This document shows, one piece after another, positions 11,057 through 21,839 of a DNA stretch of 64,000 nt (position 1 is its first letter; each line of letters opens with the position of its first letter). The stretch comes from Nocardioides currus (GTDB lineage Bacteria > Actinomycetota > Actinomycetes > Propionibacteriales > Nocardioidaceae): positions 310,254-374,253 of the forward strand of contig NZ_PYXZ01000002.1 in NCBI RefSeq assembly GCF_003057875.1, written 5' to 3'. The position numbers and the translations under genes were made by a program. Below the pieces are notes generated by a model. The model was not told where the DNA came from. It did no database searches and worked only from the letters and a program-made list of their open reading frames with translations.

Positions 11057-11940
11057 GCCTCGACGTCCGTCGCGTCGGCCCCGAGTCCGCCGTTCCCGTC
11101 CTCGAGGTGATCCGCACCGCGTTCGCGGCCCGCCCCGTACTTGACCCACCGACCGACGCGCTGTCCGAGACCGAGGAGAGCGTCGCGGTCGAGCTCGCGG
11201 CGTACGGCGGACTGCTGGCGACCCTCGACGGCGAGCCGGTCGGCGCGCTGCTGTTCCGCCCCGGCCCGGAGGCGATGCTGCTGCGCCGCTTCGGCGTCAC
11301 GCCGGCGGCCCAGGGGACCGGAGTGGCCGGAGCGCTCGTGCGCACCGCCGTCGAGAGCACGCTGGGCGAGCCCGCCCTGGCGGTGCTGGCTCGCGAGGAG
11401 CTGCCCGAGACGATCGCGTTCTGGGAGAAGCACGGCTTCGTGGAGGTCGAGCGCGCCTCGCCGTACGTCGAGCTCCGCCGCGACCTGCCCTCGTCGTGGG
11501 AGGTCGTCGACGCCGAGGCGATGCGCGACCTGGGGGAGCGGCTGGCGCACTCCGTGCGCGCCGGCGACGTGGTGCTCCTCAGCGGCGAGCTGGGTGCGGG
11601 CAAGACCACCCTGTCGCAGGGCTTCGGCCGTGGCCTCGGGGTCCGGGGGCCGATCAACTCGCCCACGTTCGTCATCGCCCGCGTCCACCCCTCGCTCGTG
11701 GGCGGGCCCGACCTGGTGCACGTCGACGCCTACCGCCTCGGCGGCATCGAGGAGCTGGACGACCTGGACCTCGACACCTCCCTCGACTCCGCGGTCACCA
11801 TCGTCGAGTGGGGGGCCGGCCTGGCGCACGTGCTCACCGAGTCGCGGGTCGAGGTCGAGATCACCCGGGCGCTGGGGCACGAGACCGACGACGACGAGCT
11901 CGATCCGCGGGTGGTCCACGTCCGTCGGCCGCGCGACTGA
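11053..11940 (+). CDS. tsaE: GNAT acetyltransferase-TsaE fusion (t6A ATPase subunit)
   Basis: Residues 1-140 form a GNAT domain with an acetyl-CoA loop (GVTPAAQGTGVAGALV) and a C-terminal WEKHGFVEVER strand. Residues 150-295 are TsaE: Walker A LSGELGAGKTTLSQG near 175, the SPTFVI segment, DAYRL, and VEWG. TsaE is the ATPase that drives TsaB-TsaD synthesis of N6-threonylcarbamoyladenosine in tRNAs decoding ANN codons. The open frame runs through both domains without a stop, so this is a real fusion and not a frameshift. TsaB and RimI follow directly. Confidence 0.9.
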   Translation: MSLDVRRVGPESAVPVLEVIRTAFAARPVLDPPTDALSETEESVAVELAAYGGLLATLDGEPVGALLFRPGPEAMLLRRFGVTPAAQGTGVAGALVRTAVESTLGEPALAVLAREELPETIAFWEKHGFVEVERASPYVELRRDLPSSWEVVDAEAMRDLGERLAHSVRAGDVVLLSGELGAGKTTLSQGFGRGLGVRGPINSPTFVIARVHPSLVGGPDLVHVDAYRLGGIEELDDLDLDTSLDSAVTIVEWGAGLAHVLTESRVEVEITRALGHETDDDELDPRVVHVRRPRD

Positions 11941-11941
11941 G

Positions 11942-11954
11942 TAACCTCGCCATC
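11942..11954 (+). promoter_or_regulatory. Putative internal leaderless promoter for tsaB
   Basis: TAACCT (11942-11947), seven bases, then GTG at 11955. There is no Shine-Dalgarno sequence in the 14-base gap after the tsaE-fusion stop. The geometry matches the other leaderless-type starts in this window and would allow tsaB to be transcribed independently. Confidence 0.45.
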
Positions 11955-12599
11955 GTGCTCCTCTCGTTCGACACCGCCACACCCCTCGTCAGCGTCGCCC
12001 TCCACGACGGCGCCGACGTCGTGGCCGAGCGGTTCTCCGAGCTGCCCATGAAGCACGGCGAGCAGCTCGCGCCGCTCATCGAAGCAGTGCTCACCGACAC
12101 CGGGCTGGTGCGGCAGGACCTCACCGCGGTCGCGGTCGGTGTCGGCCCCGGCCCGTTCACCGGCATGCGCGTCGGGATCGTCACCGCCCAGGCCCTCGGC
12201 TTCGGCCTGGAGATCCCGGTCTACGGCGTCTGCACGCTCGACGCGATCGCGGTCGAGGCGATCGACACGGGGGCGGTCGCCGGCGACTTCCTCGTGGCCA
12301 CGGACGCCCGACGCAAGGAGGTCTACCTCGCGTCGTACGACGACCAGGGCCGCCGCCTCGACGGCCCCGTGGTCGCCAAGCCGGCCGACGTGGCCAGCGA
12401 GCTACCGACCGCCGGTCCGGGCGCGGTGCTCTATCCCGAGTCGTTCCCGCGCCCGGCGCTCCCGACGCGCCCGAGCGCCGGATGGCTGGCCCGGGTGGTG
12501 GCCGAGGAGAGGGCCGAGCTCCTCGACCCGGAGCCGCTCTACCTGCGGCGGCCCGACGCGGTCGCCAACGTGACCCGCAAGTCCGTCCTCGGGACATGA
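11955..12599 (+). CDS. tsaB: tRNA threonylcarbamoyladenosine biosynthesis protein TsaB
   Basis: The 214-residue ASKHA-fold protein is the partner and scaffold of TsaD. The N-terminal LLSFDTATPLVSVAL and the segment AVGVGPGPFTGMRVGI near residue 57 are diagnostic. TsaB lacks the metal-binding histidines of TsaD, as seen here. The GTG at 11955 is chosen because it precedes the conserved first strand. The stop overlaps the rimI start as ATGA. Confidence 0.95.
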   Translation: MLLSFDTATPLVSVALHDGADVVAERFSELPMKHGEQLAPLIEAVLTDTGLVRQDLTAVAVGVGPGPFTGMRVGIVTAQALGFGLEIPVYGVCTLDAIAVEAIDTGAVAGDFLVATDARRKEVYLASYDDQGRRLDGPVVAKPADVASELPTAGPGAVLYPESFPRPALPTRPSAGWLARVVAEERAELLDPEPLYLRRPDAVANVTRKSVLGT

Positions 12600-13020
12600 T
12601 CCGCCTCGCCACGGCGACCGACCTGCCCAGCGTGGCGGCCCTGGAGGCCGAGCTGTTCGGGCCGGACGCGTGGGACCTGGCGGCCCTGCGGTCCGAGCTC
12701 GAGGGGCCCGGGCGGCGCTTCGTGGTCGACGTCGGTGATGACGTGCGCGCCTACGCGGTGTCCCGGGTGGCCGGCGACGTCGTCGACCTGCAACGGATCG
12801 GCGTCGCGCCTGCTCACCGGCGAGCCGGTGTGGCCACCGGCCTCCTCGAGGAGCTGATGGCCCACCCGGCCGGCGCCGACCGGATGATGCTGGAGGTGAG
12901 CGCCGCCAACGACTCGGCGATCGCGTTCTACCTCCGGCACGGATTCACCCGGATCGGCACCCGGCGGCGCTACTACCGCGACGGCTCCGACGCGACGGTG
13001 CTCAGCGTGGAGCTCCCGGC

Positions 13021-14547
<1,527 letters not shown>

Positions 14548-14549
14548 GA

Positions 14550-14966
14550 TCAGGCACCTTCTTCCTGGGCGGGCGTGTCCTGGTCGCCGTCCATCACGTC
14601 GCCGGCCGTGGCGACGCGGTTGAGCAGCACCTGGCTGCGGGCCTCGTCGTCGGCCGCGGTCAGGCCGACGTCCTTGCTGAAGTCGGTCATCGCGGTGGTG
14701 AGGGCCTGCAGGGCGGCGATGGACTCGACGATGCTGTTGGTGAGGAAGGCATTGGCCTTGCGGTGGTGGATCCCGAGGTACTGACCGGACCAGCGGGTGC
14801 CGAACATCGACTCGCTCCCCGAGTCCTCGTCGTCCTTGTGCTTGGCCAGCACCTCCTCCTGGCTCGTCAGGAACGCCTCGATGTTGGCGATCGCCCCTTC
14901 GGAGACCTTGAACTCCTTCAGGGTGTTGACGACCCCGCCCACCCCGCCAACGTCTGAGAGGAACAT
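14550..14966 (-). CDS. Small WXG100-like protein
   Basis: The 138-residue protein is mainly helical with a central W-S-G (TRWSGQYLG, about residues 57-65), consistent with the WXG turn between two helices. It is somewhat longer than the usual 100 residues and has an acidic C-terminus ending TPAQEEGA. It has no signal peptide. It is the first gene of a two-gene minus-strand operon with the Thr-Pro-repeat protein (two-base gap), an arrangement typical of paired type VII substrates. The assignment is by motif and context only. Confidence 0.55.
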   Translation of the reverse strand: MFLSDVGGVGGVVNTLKEFKVSEGAIANIEAFLTSQEEVLAKHKDDEDSGSESMFGTRWSGQYLGIHHRKANAFLTNSIVESIAALQALTTAMTDFSKDVGLTAADDEARSQVLLNRVATAGDVMDGDQDTPAQEEGA

Positions 14967-15121
14967 CAGAACTACACCTTCCCGCCGTGAGAGTCTTCCG
15001 CCCGCTACGCGCGGACGTGCGGCTCTTTCCCCGATCGACCGCGCCCAAACCTGATGATTTGCCCTCGGTTACGGTGGAGCCGCAGTCGTCAACCACGGAG
15101 CCGATGTCGAGGGGGCGGATC

Positions 15122-16240
15122 GTGCCGCTGACAGCACACTACGACGCGCGGTACGTCTCCCGGGCGGCAATGGTCGCGACCGCCGCGATCCTGCTGGTCC
15201 TTGCCGGGTGCTCGAGCGACTCCGGCGGGTCCGAGCGTGACGAGGGGCCCGAGGCGTCCGCGTCGTCCGCGAGCCCCGACCAGCCGGCGATCGACCCGGA
15301 GGCGGTCGAGAACCTCGATCCGTGCTCGCTGGTCGATCGCGACACCTGGATGACCTTCGTGCCGCGCGCCGGCCGCGCCACGGCACGGACGGACACGCAG
15401 CTGGTGGACCGCACGCTCGGGGCAACCTCCGTCGCGGGCGGCGGCGGGCTCGAGACCGACGACTACCCCAAGTACGGCTGCGAGGTCAGCTTCGAGAAGG
15501 GCGACGGCCGGGCGACCACGGCGCTGTCGTGGGGGTGGTACCTCGTCGACCTCCCGCCGCAGAAGGTCAACAGGATCGTGGCGAGCGCGGGCGGCGAGAC
15601 GCACAACCAGGGGTTCTACGCCGCCGTGACGTCCGGCGACCTGCTGTCCTCGACGGCGTACGGCGTGCTGCCCCCCGCCGACGGGTCCTGGGTCGCCGTC
15701 GCCGCGCCCATCAACTCCAAGGCCAGGCTCGCCGGGGAGGACGACCCGCTCGGGACCATGGACGACCGCATGCTGGAGGTCCTCGACCTCGTGGCGGCGA
15801 GCGGGGACGCGACCCCGATCCTGCTCCCCGAGGCCTGCCCCGACCCCGAGGACGAGCTCATCACCTCCGTCATCGGTGACGTGGCACAGGCCCGCGGCTC
15901 CGACGACGGTGCCGGCCGGACGGTCTGCCTCTACCGCAACCAGGAGGAGGACGCGACACTGCGACTCCGCATGGGCTCCGACCCCGGGGTCGTCTCCGAG
16001 CTCGCCGACGGGACCGGCACGAGCGGACAGGACGCGTTCGAGGGCCCGGACGGCACCGACGGTGCGGCCGCGAGCGCTCCGAGCGGGCTGGCGGCCGGCT
16101 ACCTCGTCGAGTCCGCGGGCTCGTCGTACGCCTCGGCCTCGGTCGAGCAGCAGATCGCGCACCAGACGCCGCGCGTCGACGAGGGCGCGCTGACGTCGTT
16201 GCTCGAGGCGGCATACTCCATCGCGGCGGGGACGAACTGA
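15122..16240 (+). CDS. DUF3558-like lipoprotein
   Basis: The 372-residue product has a hydrophobic signal segment [14 protein letters not shown] whose Cys would be lipidated, then a Ser/Asp/Glu-rich linker, then a domain beginning [11 protein letters not shown], the typical opening of DUF3558 lipoproteins. A second similar unit begins near PEACPDPED at about residue 240. Function is unknown. GTG 15122 is chosen over upstream in-frame starts because GAGGGGG lies eight bases before it. It is transcribed divergently from the ESX-like pair across 155 bases, suggesting a possible functional link at the cell surface. Confidence 0.75.
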   Translation: MPLTAHYDARYVSRAAMVATAAILLVLAGCSSDSGGSERDEGPEASASSASPDQPAIDPEAVENLDPCSLVDRDTWMTFVPRAGRATARTDTQLVDRTLGATSVAGGGGLETDDYPKYGCEVSFEKGDGRATTALSWGWYLVDLPPQKVNRIVASAGGETHNQGFYAAVTSGDLLSSTAYGVLPPADGSWVAVAAPINSKARLAGEDDPLGTMDDRMLEVLDLVAASGDATPILLPEACPDPEDELITSVIGDVAQARGSDDGAGRTVCLYRNQEEDATLRLRMGSDPGVVSELADGTGTSGQDAFEGPDGTDGAAASAPSGLAAGYLVESAGSSYASASVEQQIAHQTPRVDEGALTSLLEAAYSIAAGTN

Positions 16241-16279
16241 CGAAGCCGGCGAGCGGCTCGTCATCGAGAGGAGCTCCAC

Positions 16280-17365
16280 ATGCAGCAGGTCAAGGCCATC
16301 GTCGCACGCGCCAAGGGCGAGCCGGTCACCATCGAGACGATCAACGTCCCCGACCCAGGGCCGGGGGAGGCCGTGGTGAAGGTGCAGGCTTGCGGGGTCT
16401 GCCACACCGACCTGCACTACCGCGAGGGCGGGATCAACGACGAGTTCCCCTTCCTCCTCGGGCACGAGGCCGCGGGCGTGGTCGAGTCGATCGGCGAGGG
16501 CGTCACCGGTCTCGAGGTCGGGGACTTCGTGGTCCTGAACTGGCGCGCCGTGTGCGGCAACTGCCGGGCCTGCCGCCGCGGTGAGCCGTGGTACTGCTTC
16601 GCCACCCACAACGCGACGCAGAAGATGACGCTGGAGGACGGCACCGAGCTGACCCCGGCGCTCGGCGTCGGCTCCTTCGCCGAGAAGACCCTCGTGGCCG
16701 CAGGCCAGTGCACCAAGGTCGACCCCTCGGCCCGCGCAGCCGCGGTCGGGCTCCTCGGCTGCGGCGTGATGGCCGGCCTGGGTGCCGCCATCAACACCGG
16801 CGACGTCGGGCGCGGGAAGTCCGTGGCCGTCATCGGCTGCGGCGGCGTCGGGATGGCGGCCATCGCCGGCTCGGCCCTGGCGGGGGCCTCGAAGGTGATC
16901 GCTGTCGACATCGACGACCAGAAGCTCGAGTGGGCCCGCGGGATGGGCGCCACCGACACGATCAACTCCTCGGGCAACGACCCGGTCGAGGCGATCCAGG
17001 CCCTCACCGACGGCCACGGCGCGGACGTGGTGATCGACGCGGTCGGTCGCCCCGAGACGTGGAAGCAGGCGTTCTACGCCCGCGACCTCGCCGGCACCGT
17101 CGTCCTCGTGGGCGTGCCCACGCCGGACATGAAGGTGCCCGACATCCCGCTCATCGACGTCTTCGGGCGCGGGGGCGCGCTCAAGTCGTCGTGGTACGGC
17201 GACTGCCTGCCGTCTCGCGACTTCCCGATGCTCGTCGACCTCTACCAGCAGGGCCGGCTCGACCTCGACGCGTTCGTCACCGAGGAGATCGCCCTCGACG
17301 AGGTGGAGGCCGCCTTCGAGAAGATGCACCACGGTGGCGTCCTGCGCTCGGTGGTGGTGTTCTGA
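16280..17365 (+). CDS. mscR: S-(hydroxymethyl)mycothiol dehydrogenase (mycothiol-dependent formaldehyde dehydrogenase)
   Basis: The 361-residue zinc alcohol dehydrogenase has catalytic-zinc residues in [11 protein letters not shown] (residues 37-47) and GHEAAG (about 60). The structural-zinc cysteines lie in [15 protein letters not shown], and the Rossmann loop is [10 protein letters not shown] near 190. The sequence pattern fits the MscR/AdhE2 branch, which oxidizes the formaldehyde-mycothiol adduct and also reduces nitrosomycothiol. The start has GAGAGGAG upstream. The next gene overlaps it and encodes a metallo-beta-lactamase-fold protein, the same pair as Rv2259-Rv2260 in M. tuberculosis. 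Confidence 0.92.
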   Translation: MQQVKAIVARAKGEPVTIETINVPDPGPGEAVVKVQACGVCHTDLHYREGGINDEFPFLLGHEAAGVVESIGEGVTGLEVGDFVVLNWRAVCGNCRACRRGEPWYCFATHNATQKMTLEDGTELTPALGVGSFAEKTLVAAGQCTKVDPSARAAAVGLLGCGVMAGLGAAINTGDVGRGKSVAVIGCGGVGMAAIAGSALAGASKVIAVDIDDQKLEWARGMGATDTINSSGNDPVEAIQALTDGHGADVVIDAVGRPETWKQAFYARDLAGTVVLVGVPTPDMKVPDIPLIDVFGRGGALKSSWYGDCLPSRDFPMLVDLYQQGRLDLDAFVTEEIALDEVEAAFEKMHHGGVLRSVVVF

Positions 17366-17988
17366 TGAGCGTGCGCGTCGACCACGCCGTCACCTCCGGC
17401 ACGTTCTCCCTCGACGGGGAGACGCACGAGGTCGAGAACAACATCTGGGTCGTGGGGGACGACGAGGACTGTGTCGTGATCGATGCGCCGCACTCGGTCG
17501 AGGACATCCTCGCCGTCGTCGGCGGACGCACCGTCAAGGCGATCCTGTGCACCCACGCGCACGACGACCACGTGCGGGTCGCCCCCGAGCTGCGCGTCGC
17601 GACGGGCGCGCCGATCCTGCTCCACCCCGCCGACCGGCCGCTGTGGGAGCTCACCCACGGCGGCGACGAGGAGGGGGCCGAGCTGTGGGACGTGGACGTG
17701 GAGGACGGACAGTCGATCAAGGTCGGCGGTGCCGCCCTGACGATCCTGCACACCCCGGGCCACGCGCCCGGGGCGGTGTGCGTCTACGTCCACGACCTCG
17801 GGTGCGTCTTCACCGGCGACACGCTCTTCCAGGGCGGCCCGGGGGCGACCGGACGCTCGTTCAGCGACGAGGACCAGATCAAGGACTCGATCCGCAGCCG
17901 CCTCTTCGACCTGCCCGACGACACGGTCGTGCACACGGGCCACGGGGCGGACACCACCATCGGTGCCGAGAAGGAGAACCTGTCGTGA
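17365..17988 (+). CDS. Metallo-beta-lactamase-fold hydrolase, mscR partner
   Basis: The 207-residue protein has the metal-binding motif HAHDDH near residue 60, a further His in TPGHAPG near 133 and D in FTGDTLF near 151. These are the ligands of the glyoxalase II-like MBL fold. Translational overlap with mscR (shared base in TGATG) and the conserved pairing suggest that it hydrolyses the thioester product, S-formylmycothiol. That role is inferred, not shown by sequence. The stop overlaps the next start as GTGA. Confidence 0.88.
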   Translation: MSVRVDHAVTSGTFSLDGETHEVENNIWVVGDDEDCVVIDAPHSVEDILAVVGGRTVKAILCTHAHDDHVRVAPELRVATGAPILLHPADRPLWELTHGGDEEGAELWDVDVEDGQSIKVGGAALTILHTPGHAPGAVCVYVHDLGCVFTGDTLFQGGPGATGRSFSDEDQIKDSIRSRLFDLPDDTVVHTGHGADTTIGAEKENLS

Positions 17989-18779
17989 CCACGTACCCCA
18001 TCAGGATCGGCGTGCAGCTCCAGCCGCAGCACGCCGACTATGCCCAGATCCGCGACGCCGTGCGCCGGGCCGAGGATCTGGGCGTCGACGTCGTCTTCAA
18101 CTGGGACCACTTCTTCCCGCTGTACGGCGAGGCCGACGGCAAGCACTTCGAGTGCTGGACGATGCTCGGAGCGCTCGCCGAGCAGACCAGCCGCGTCGAG
18201 ATCGGCGCGCTCGTCACCTGCAACAGCTACCGCAACCCCGAGCTGCTCGCCGACATGGCCCGCACCGTCGACCACATCAGCGACGGGCGGCTGATCCTCG
18301 GCATCGGCTCCGGATGGTTCAAGCGCGACTACGACGAGTACGGCTACGACTTCGGGACCGCCGGCAGCAGGCTCGACGACCTCGGCGCGGCGCTGCCCCG
18401 GATCGAGGCCCGCCTCGCGCAGCTCAACCCGGCTCCGACCCGGGACATCCCGGTCCTGATCGGCGGGGGTGGGGAGAGGAAGACCCTGCGGCACGTCGCC
18501 CAGCACGCCGACATCTGGCACACCTTCGTGTCCGGTGACGAGCTGCGCCACAAGGTCGAGGTGCTGCACGGTCACTGCGCCGCCGTCGGTCGCGACCCGT
18601 CGGAGATCGAGATCTCCGCCAGCGTCAACGGCGACGAGCCGCCGCAGCCGCAGGTGGCGGGCGAGGAGCTGCGCGCCCTCGGGGCCACGCTGTTCACCTT
18701 CAGTGCCGGTGGCCCCGACTTCGACATCGAGCGGGTCGGCCCGTGGCTGGCCTGGCGCGACGAGGTCAACGCCGGCTGA
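17985..18779 (+). CDS. LLM-class F420-dependent oxidoreductase
   Basis: The 264-residue luciferase-like TIM-barrel protein begins with IRIGVQLQPQHADYAQI. It has the LLM pattern GVDVVFNWDHFFPLYGE, then GALVTCNSYRNPELLADMARTVDHIS, GIGSGWFKRDYDEYGY and IPVLIGGGG. These match the F420-binding subfamily rather than flavin-dependent members. The substrate is unknown. It is the third gene of the mscR operon by stop/start overlap, so a role alongside formaldehyde or mycothiol-adduct metabolism is possible. Confidence 0.88.
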   Translation: MTTYPIRIGVQLQPQHADYAQIRDAVRRAEDLGVDVVFNWDHFFPLYGEADGKHFECWTMLGALAEQTSRVEIGALVTCNSYRNPELLADMARTVDHISDGRLILGIGSGWFKRDYDEYGYDFGTAGSRLDDLGAALPRIEARLAQLNPAPTRDIPVLIGGGGERKTLRHVAQHADIWHTFVSGDELRHKVEVLHGHCAAVGRDPSEIEISASVNGDEPPQPQVAGEELRALGATLFTFSAGGPDFDIERVGPWLAWRDEVNAG

Positions 18780-18807
18780 TCGGACTGCCGGTGCCAGACT
18801 GACCCGC

Positions 18808-20595
18808 GTGCGCCGTGTCGTCCCGCTGGTCCTCGCGCTGAGCCTGCTCGGCTCGGCGTGCTCGGGCGACGGCGACCCCGGACCGGACGACCAGTCCTCC
18901 GGCGGGACTCCGTCGGCCTCGGCGTCCGCCACCACGCCGCCCACCCCGGCCGAGCGGCTCGGCCTGGTCGAGGGCTGGGGACCGACCACCGCCGAGCTCG
19001 AGCGCGCGGCCCGGCTCGTGGGCCGGATGCGGCTGCCCGACCTCGCGGGCCAGGTGATCGTCGCCGAGTGGCGCGGGACCGCCGCTCCGGTCGAGATGGT
19101 GCGCAACCTCCACCTCGGCGGGGTGATCGCCTTCGCCGACAACGTGGCCTCGACCCAGCAGATCGGCGCCGTCAACGCCACGCTCCGGCGCGCCGTACGC
19201 CGTCCGTGGCCGCTGTTCCTCTCCGTCGACCAGGAGGGCGGGATCGTCGAGCGGGTCAAGGGCGACGCGACCCGGTTCCCGACCTTCATGAGCGCCGGGG
19301 CCGCCGGGGACACCGAGCTGACGCGCCGGGCGGCCGGGGCCAGCGGCGCCGAGCTGCGCGGACTGGGGTTCGACGTGGTGTTCGCCCCCGACGCCGACGT
19401 CACGTCCGGACCGGGCGACCCCACGATCGGCTCCCGCTCCGCGGGCTCGGACGTCGAGACCGTGGCCGCTCAGGTCGGCGCCGCGGTCGAGGGCTACACC
19501 GGCGCCGCGATCGTCCCGGTGCTCAAGCACTTCCCGGGCCACGGCTCGGTGCCGCAGGACAGCCACCTGACGCTGCCCGTGCAGACGCGGACCCGCAAGC
19601 AGCTCGGCGCGGTGGACCTCGCCCCCTTCGCCGCCGCCGTCGAGCAGGGCGTGCCGGCGATCATGGCCGGGCACATCGACGTCCGCGCCCTCGACCCGCG
19701 GGTCCCCGCGTCGATGTCGAAGGTGCTCGTGACCGACACCCTCCGCACCCGCCTCGGCTTCCAGGGCCTGGTCGTCACCGACTCGCTGTCGATGGCCGGG
19801 GTGCAGGCGTCGTACGACGCAGCGCACTCGGCCGTGCAGGGACTGCGCGCCGGCAACGACGTGCTCCTGATGCCGCCCTCGCCCGCCGCCGCCCGCGCCG
19901 GGATCGTGGCGGCCGTCAAGGCGGGCCGGCTCAAGCGGTCGCGGCTCGAGCAGGCGGCGGCGCGCCAGATCGCGCTCCTGCTGCACTACGCCGGGACGCC
20001 CGAGCAGCGCCGCGGACGCGCGCCGGGCAGCGGCCGGGCGGCCTCGCGGGCGATCAGCGCCGCCGCCCTGACCGTCGTCGCCGGCCCGTGCACAGGACGG
20101 CTGGTCTCGGGCGCGGTCACGCCGAGCGGTGATCCGGTCGCCGTCGCCAACTTCTCGGGCGCGGCGAGGTCGGCCGGCCTCACGGTGCTGGTGCGCCAGG
20201 CCCCGCCCGCGTCACTGTCCACCGCCGAGCCGGAGCCGAAGCGGAAGAAGAAGGAGAGCCGCAAGGCCTACGCCCAGCGCAGGAGGGCGTGGGGCAAGCG
20301 CGAGAAGCGGCGCCGGTCCCAGCTCGCGGCGTTCGTGGCCAGCGAGGACGCGCGCCTGGCCCGGGGCACGGGCATCGGCTTCACGGGCTACCAGGACACA
20401 CCCCACGACGGCGAGATCGCGGTCGCCACCAACACTCCCTACGTCCTCGGCTCCCTGCAGGCGCCGGTGCGGATCGCGACGTACGGCGACACGCCGGGCG
20501 CGATGTCGGCGCTGGTCGACGTGCTGCTCGGGAAGGCTCCGGCGCCCGGTTCGCTGCCGGTCGAGGTCGCCGGCGCGCAGCGGGAGGGCTGCTGA
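18808..20595 (+). CDS. GH3 family beta-N-acetylhexosaminidase-like lipoprotein
   Basis: The 595-residue product has a lipoprotein signal ending LGSAC and a Ser/Thr/Pro linker. Its GH3 barrel contains DQEGG (about residue 144), KHFPGHG (about 243) and a TDSLSMAG segment (about 325) carrying the nucleophile Asp. These are NagZ-type motifs, implying release of N-acetylglucosamine from muropeptides. The C-terminal domain is atypical and contains a very basic stretch at about residues 476-505 (RKKKESRKAYAQRRR, then KREKRRR). GTG 18808 is preceded by CAGACT at seven bases, suggesting a leaderless start. Confidence 0.85.
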   Translation: MRRVVPLVLALSLLGSACSGDGDPGPDDQSSGGTPSASASATTPPTPAERLGLVEGWGPTTAELERAARLVGRMRLPDLAGQVIVAEWRGTAAPVEMVRNLHLGGVIAFADNVASTQQIGAVNATLRRAVRRPWPLFLSVDQEGGIVERVKGDATRFPTFMSAGAAGDTELTRRAAGASGAELRGLGFDVVFAPDADVTSGPGDPTIGSRSAGSDVETVAAQVGAAVEGYTGAAIVPVLKHFPGHGSVPQDSHLTLPVQTRTRKQLGAVDLAPFAAAVEQGVPAIMAGHIDVRALDPRVPASMSKVLVTDTLRTRLGFQGLVVTDSLSMAGVQASYDAAHSAVQGLRAGNDVLLMPPSPAAARAGIVAAVKAGRLKRSRLEQAAARQIALLLHYAGTPEQRRGRAPGSGRAASRAISAAALTVVAGPCTGRLVSGAVTPSGDPVAVANFSGAARSAGLTVLVRQAPPASLSTAEPEPKRKKKESRKAYAQRRRAWGKREKRRRSQLAAFVASEDARLARGTGIGFTGYQDTPHDGEIAVATNTPYVLGSLQAPVRIATYGDTPGAMSALVDVLLGKAPAPGSLPVEVAGAQREGC

Positions 20596-20604
20596 CCGGG
20601 CCGG

Positions 20605-21789
20605 CTAGAAGGGCTCGACCAGCAGTGCCGTGCCGCTGCCCGCGATGCGGGTCATCACCAGCGTCGCAGCGTTGTCGCCGCGCAGGTCGAGCCGCTTGCG
20701 CAGCGTCTCGGGGACGATCTCGACCCCGCGCTTCTTGATCGTGAGGGAGCCGATGCTGCGCTCGCGCAGCGCCGCCTTGAGCGGCTTCTCGCGGTAGGGG
20801 ACCTCCTCGAGCACGCGGTAGGACCGCGCGAACGGCGTGCGGAACGCGGCGTCGCCGGTGACGTAGGCGATGTGCTCGTCGACCAGGCCACCGTCGACGC
20901 CCGCGGCCACGGCGGTGACGAGCCCGGCCCGGATCACGGCGCCATCGGGCTCGTACAGGAAGGCTCCCAGCTCGCGCACGGGCCGCTCCCGACCCTGATG
21001 CGGGTCGTCCTCGTCGGTCAGGGTGGCGAGGCCGCCCTCCCCGATCACGGTCGCGCGCCGTGCGGTGCTGGCGAAGACCGGCGCCCAGAGCACCGCCTCC
21101 TTGACGTCGCCCGCCTCGCTGACCCACTCGGCCTCGACGCCGTCCGGGACCAGGTCGTGCGGGATCCCGGGCGCGACCTTCACGAGGCCGCGACCGGCGA
21201 GGAGCTCGAGCACGAAGTCCCACGGCGGGGTCCACCCGTCGACGTCGAAGACCCGGCCGCGGGCACCGCGCCGGGCCGGGTCGGCGAACGCCGCCCCGAA
21301 GCCGCCCGGGTCGATGCTCGCCACGTCGGCGACCTCGACGGCGCCGGGCAGGCCGAGCGCGGCGAGGTTGGCGCGCGCTGCCGTGACCCGCACCGGATCG
21401 AGGTCGACGCCGGCCGCGGTCAGACCGGCCCGGGCGAAGGCGATGAGGTCGCCGCCGATGCCGCAGCCCAGGTCGACGACGCTCGAGGGACGGGCGGCGG
21501 CGAGACGGGCGGCACGGTGCTCGGCGACCCGCTGCCGCGTCGCTTGCTCCAGGGCGTCGGGAGTGAAGAACATGAGGGGTGCCTGATCCCCGAACTTCGC
21601 CACCGCGCGCGTCCGCAGCTCCACCTGCGTCAGCGCCGCCGCGGCCCGCTCCGGGTCAGGCTCAGCCCGTCGCACCGCGCTCGCGGCGCGAACCGGGTCC
21701 CCGGCCGCGTCGGCGTAGGCCTCCATCGCCACGTCCAGCAGGTCGTGCCCGGCATCGGTCAGGAGCCACTCGAGCGTCTGGACGTCCAT
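20605..21789 (-). CDS. Class I SAM-dependent methyltransferase with THUMP-like C-terminus
   Basis: The 394-residue protein has the SAM-binding strand VVDLGCGIGGDLIAFARAG near residues 104-122, then GVDLDPVRV, and a DPARR motif near 170, typical of this actinobacterial family. The C-terminal portion (SIGSLTIKKRGVEI...LRGDNAATLVMTRI) matches the THUMP-like domain usually fused to it. That domain suggests an RNA substrate, but none is established. It is convergent with the GH3 gene, with a nine-base gap. Confidence 0.8.
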   Translation of the reverse strand: MDVQTLEWLLTDAGHDLLDVAMEAYADAAGDPVRAASAVRRAEPDPERAAAALTQVELRTRAVAKFGDQAPLMFFTPDALEQATRQRVAEHRAARLAAARPSSVVDLGCGIGGDLIAFARAGLTAAGVDLDPVRVTAARANLAALGLPGAVEVADVASIDPGGFGAAFADPARRGARGRVFDVDGWTPPWDFVLELLAGRGLVKVAPGIPHDLVPDGVEAEWVSEAGDVKEAVLWAPVFASTARRATVIGEGGLATLTDEDDPHQGRERPVRELGAFLYEPDGAVIRAGLVTAVAAGVDGGLVDEHIAYVTGDAAFRTPFARSYRVLEEVPYREKPLKAALRERSIGSLTIKKRGVEIVPETLRKRLDLRGDNAATLVMTRIAGSGTALLVEPF

Positions 21790-21839
21790 CCGGGCATCTT
21801 CTCAGGTGGGTCTCCGCCCGCCGGACGGGTGGAGATGGC

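Noticed and set aside
6563..11149. 1528-codon open frame on the minus strand across acpS to the tsaE fusion
   Set aside because: It is antisense to several clearly real genes, its translation is repetitive Arg/Gly/Asp/Val with no motifs, and long antisense frames are expected at this GC content.
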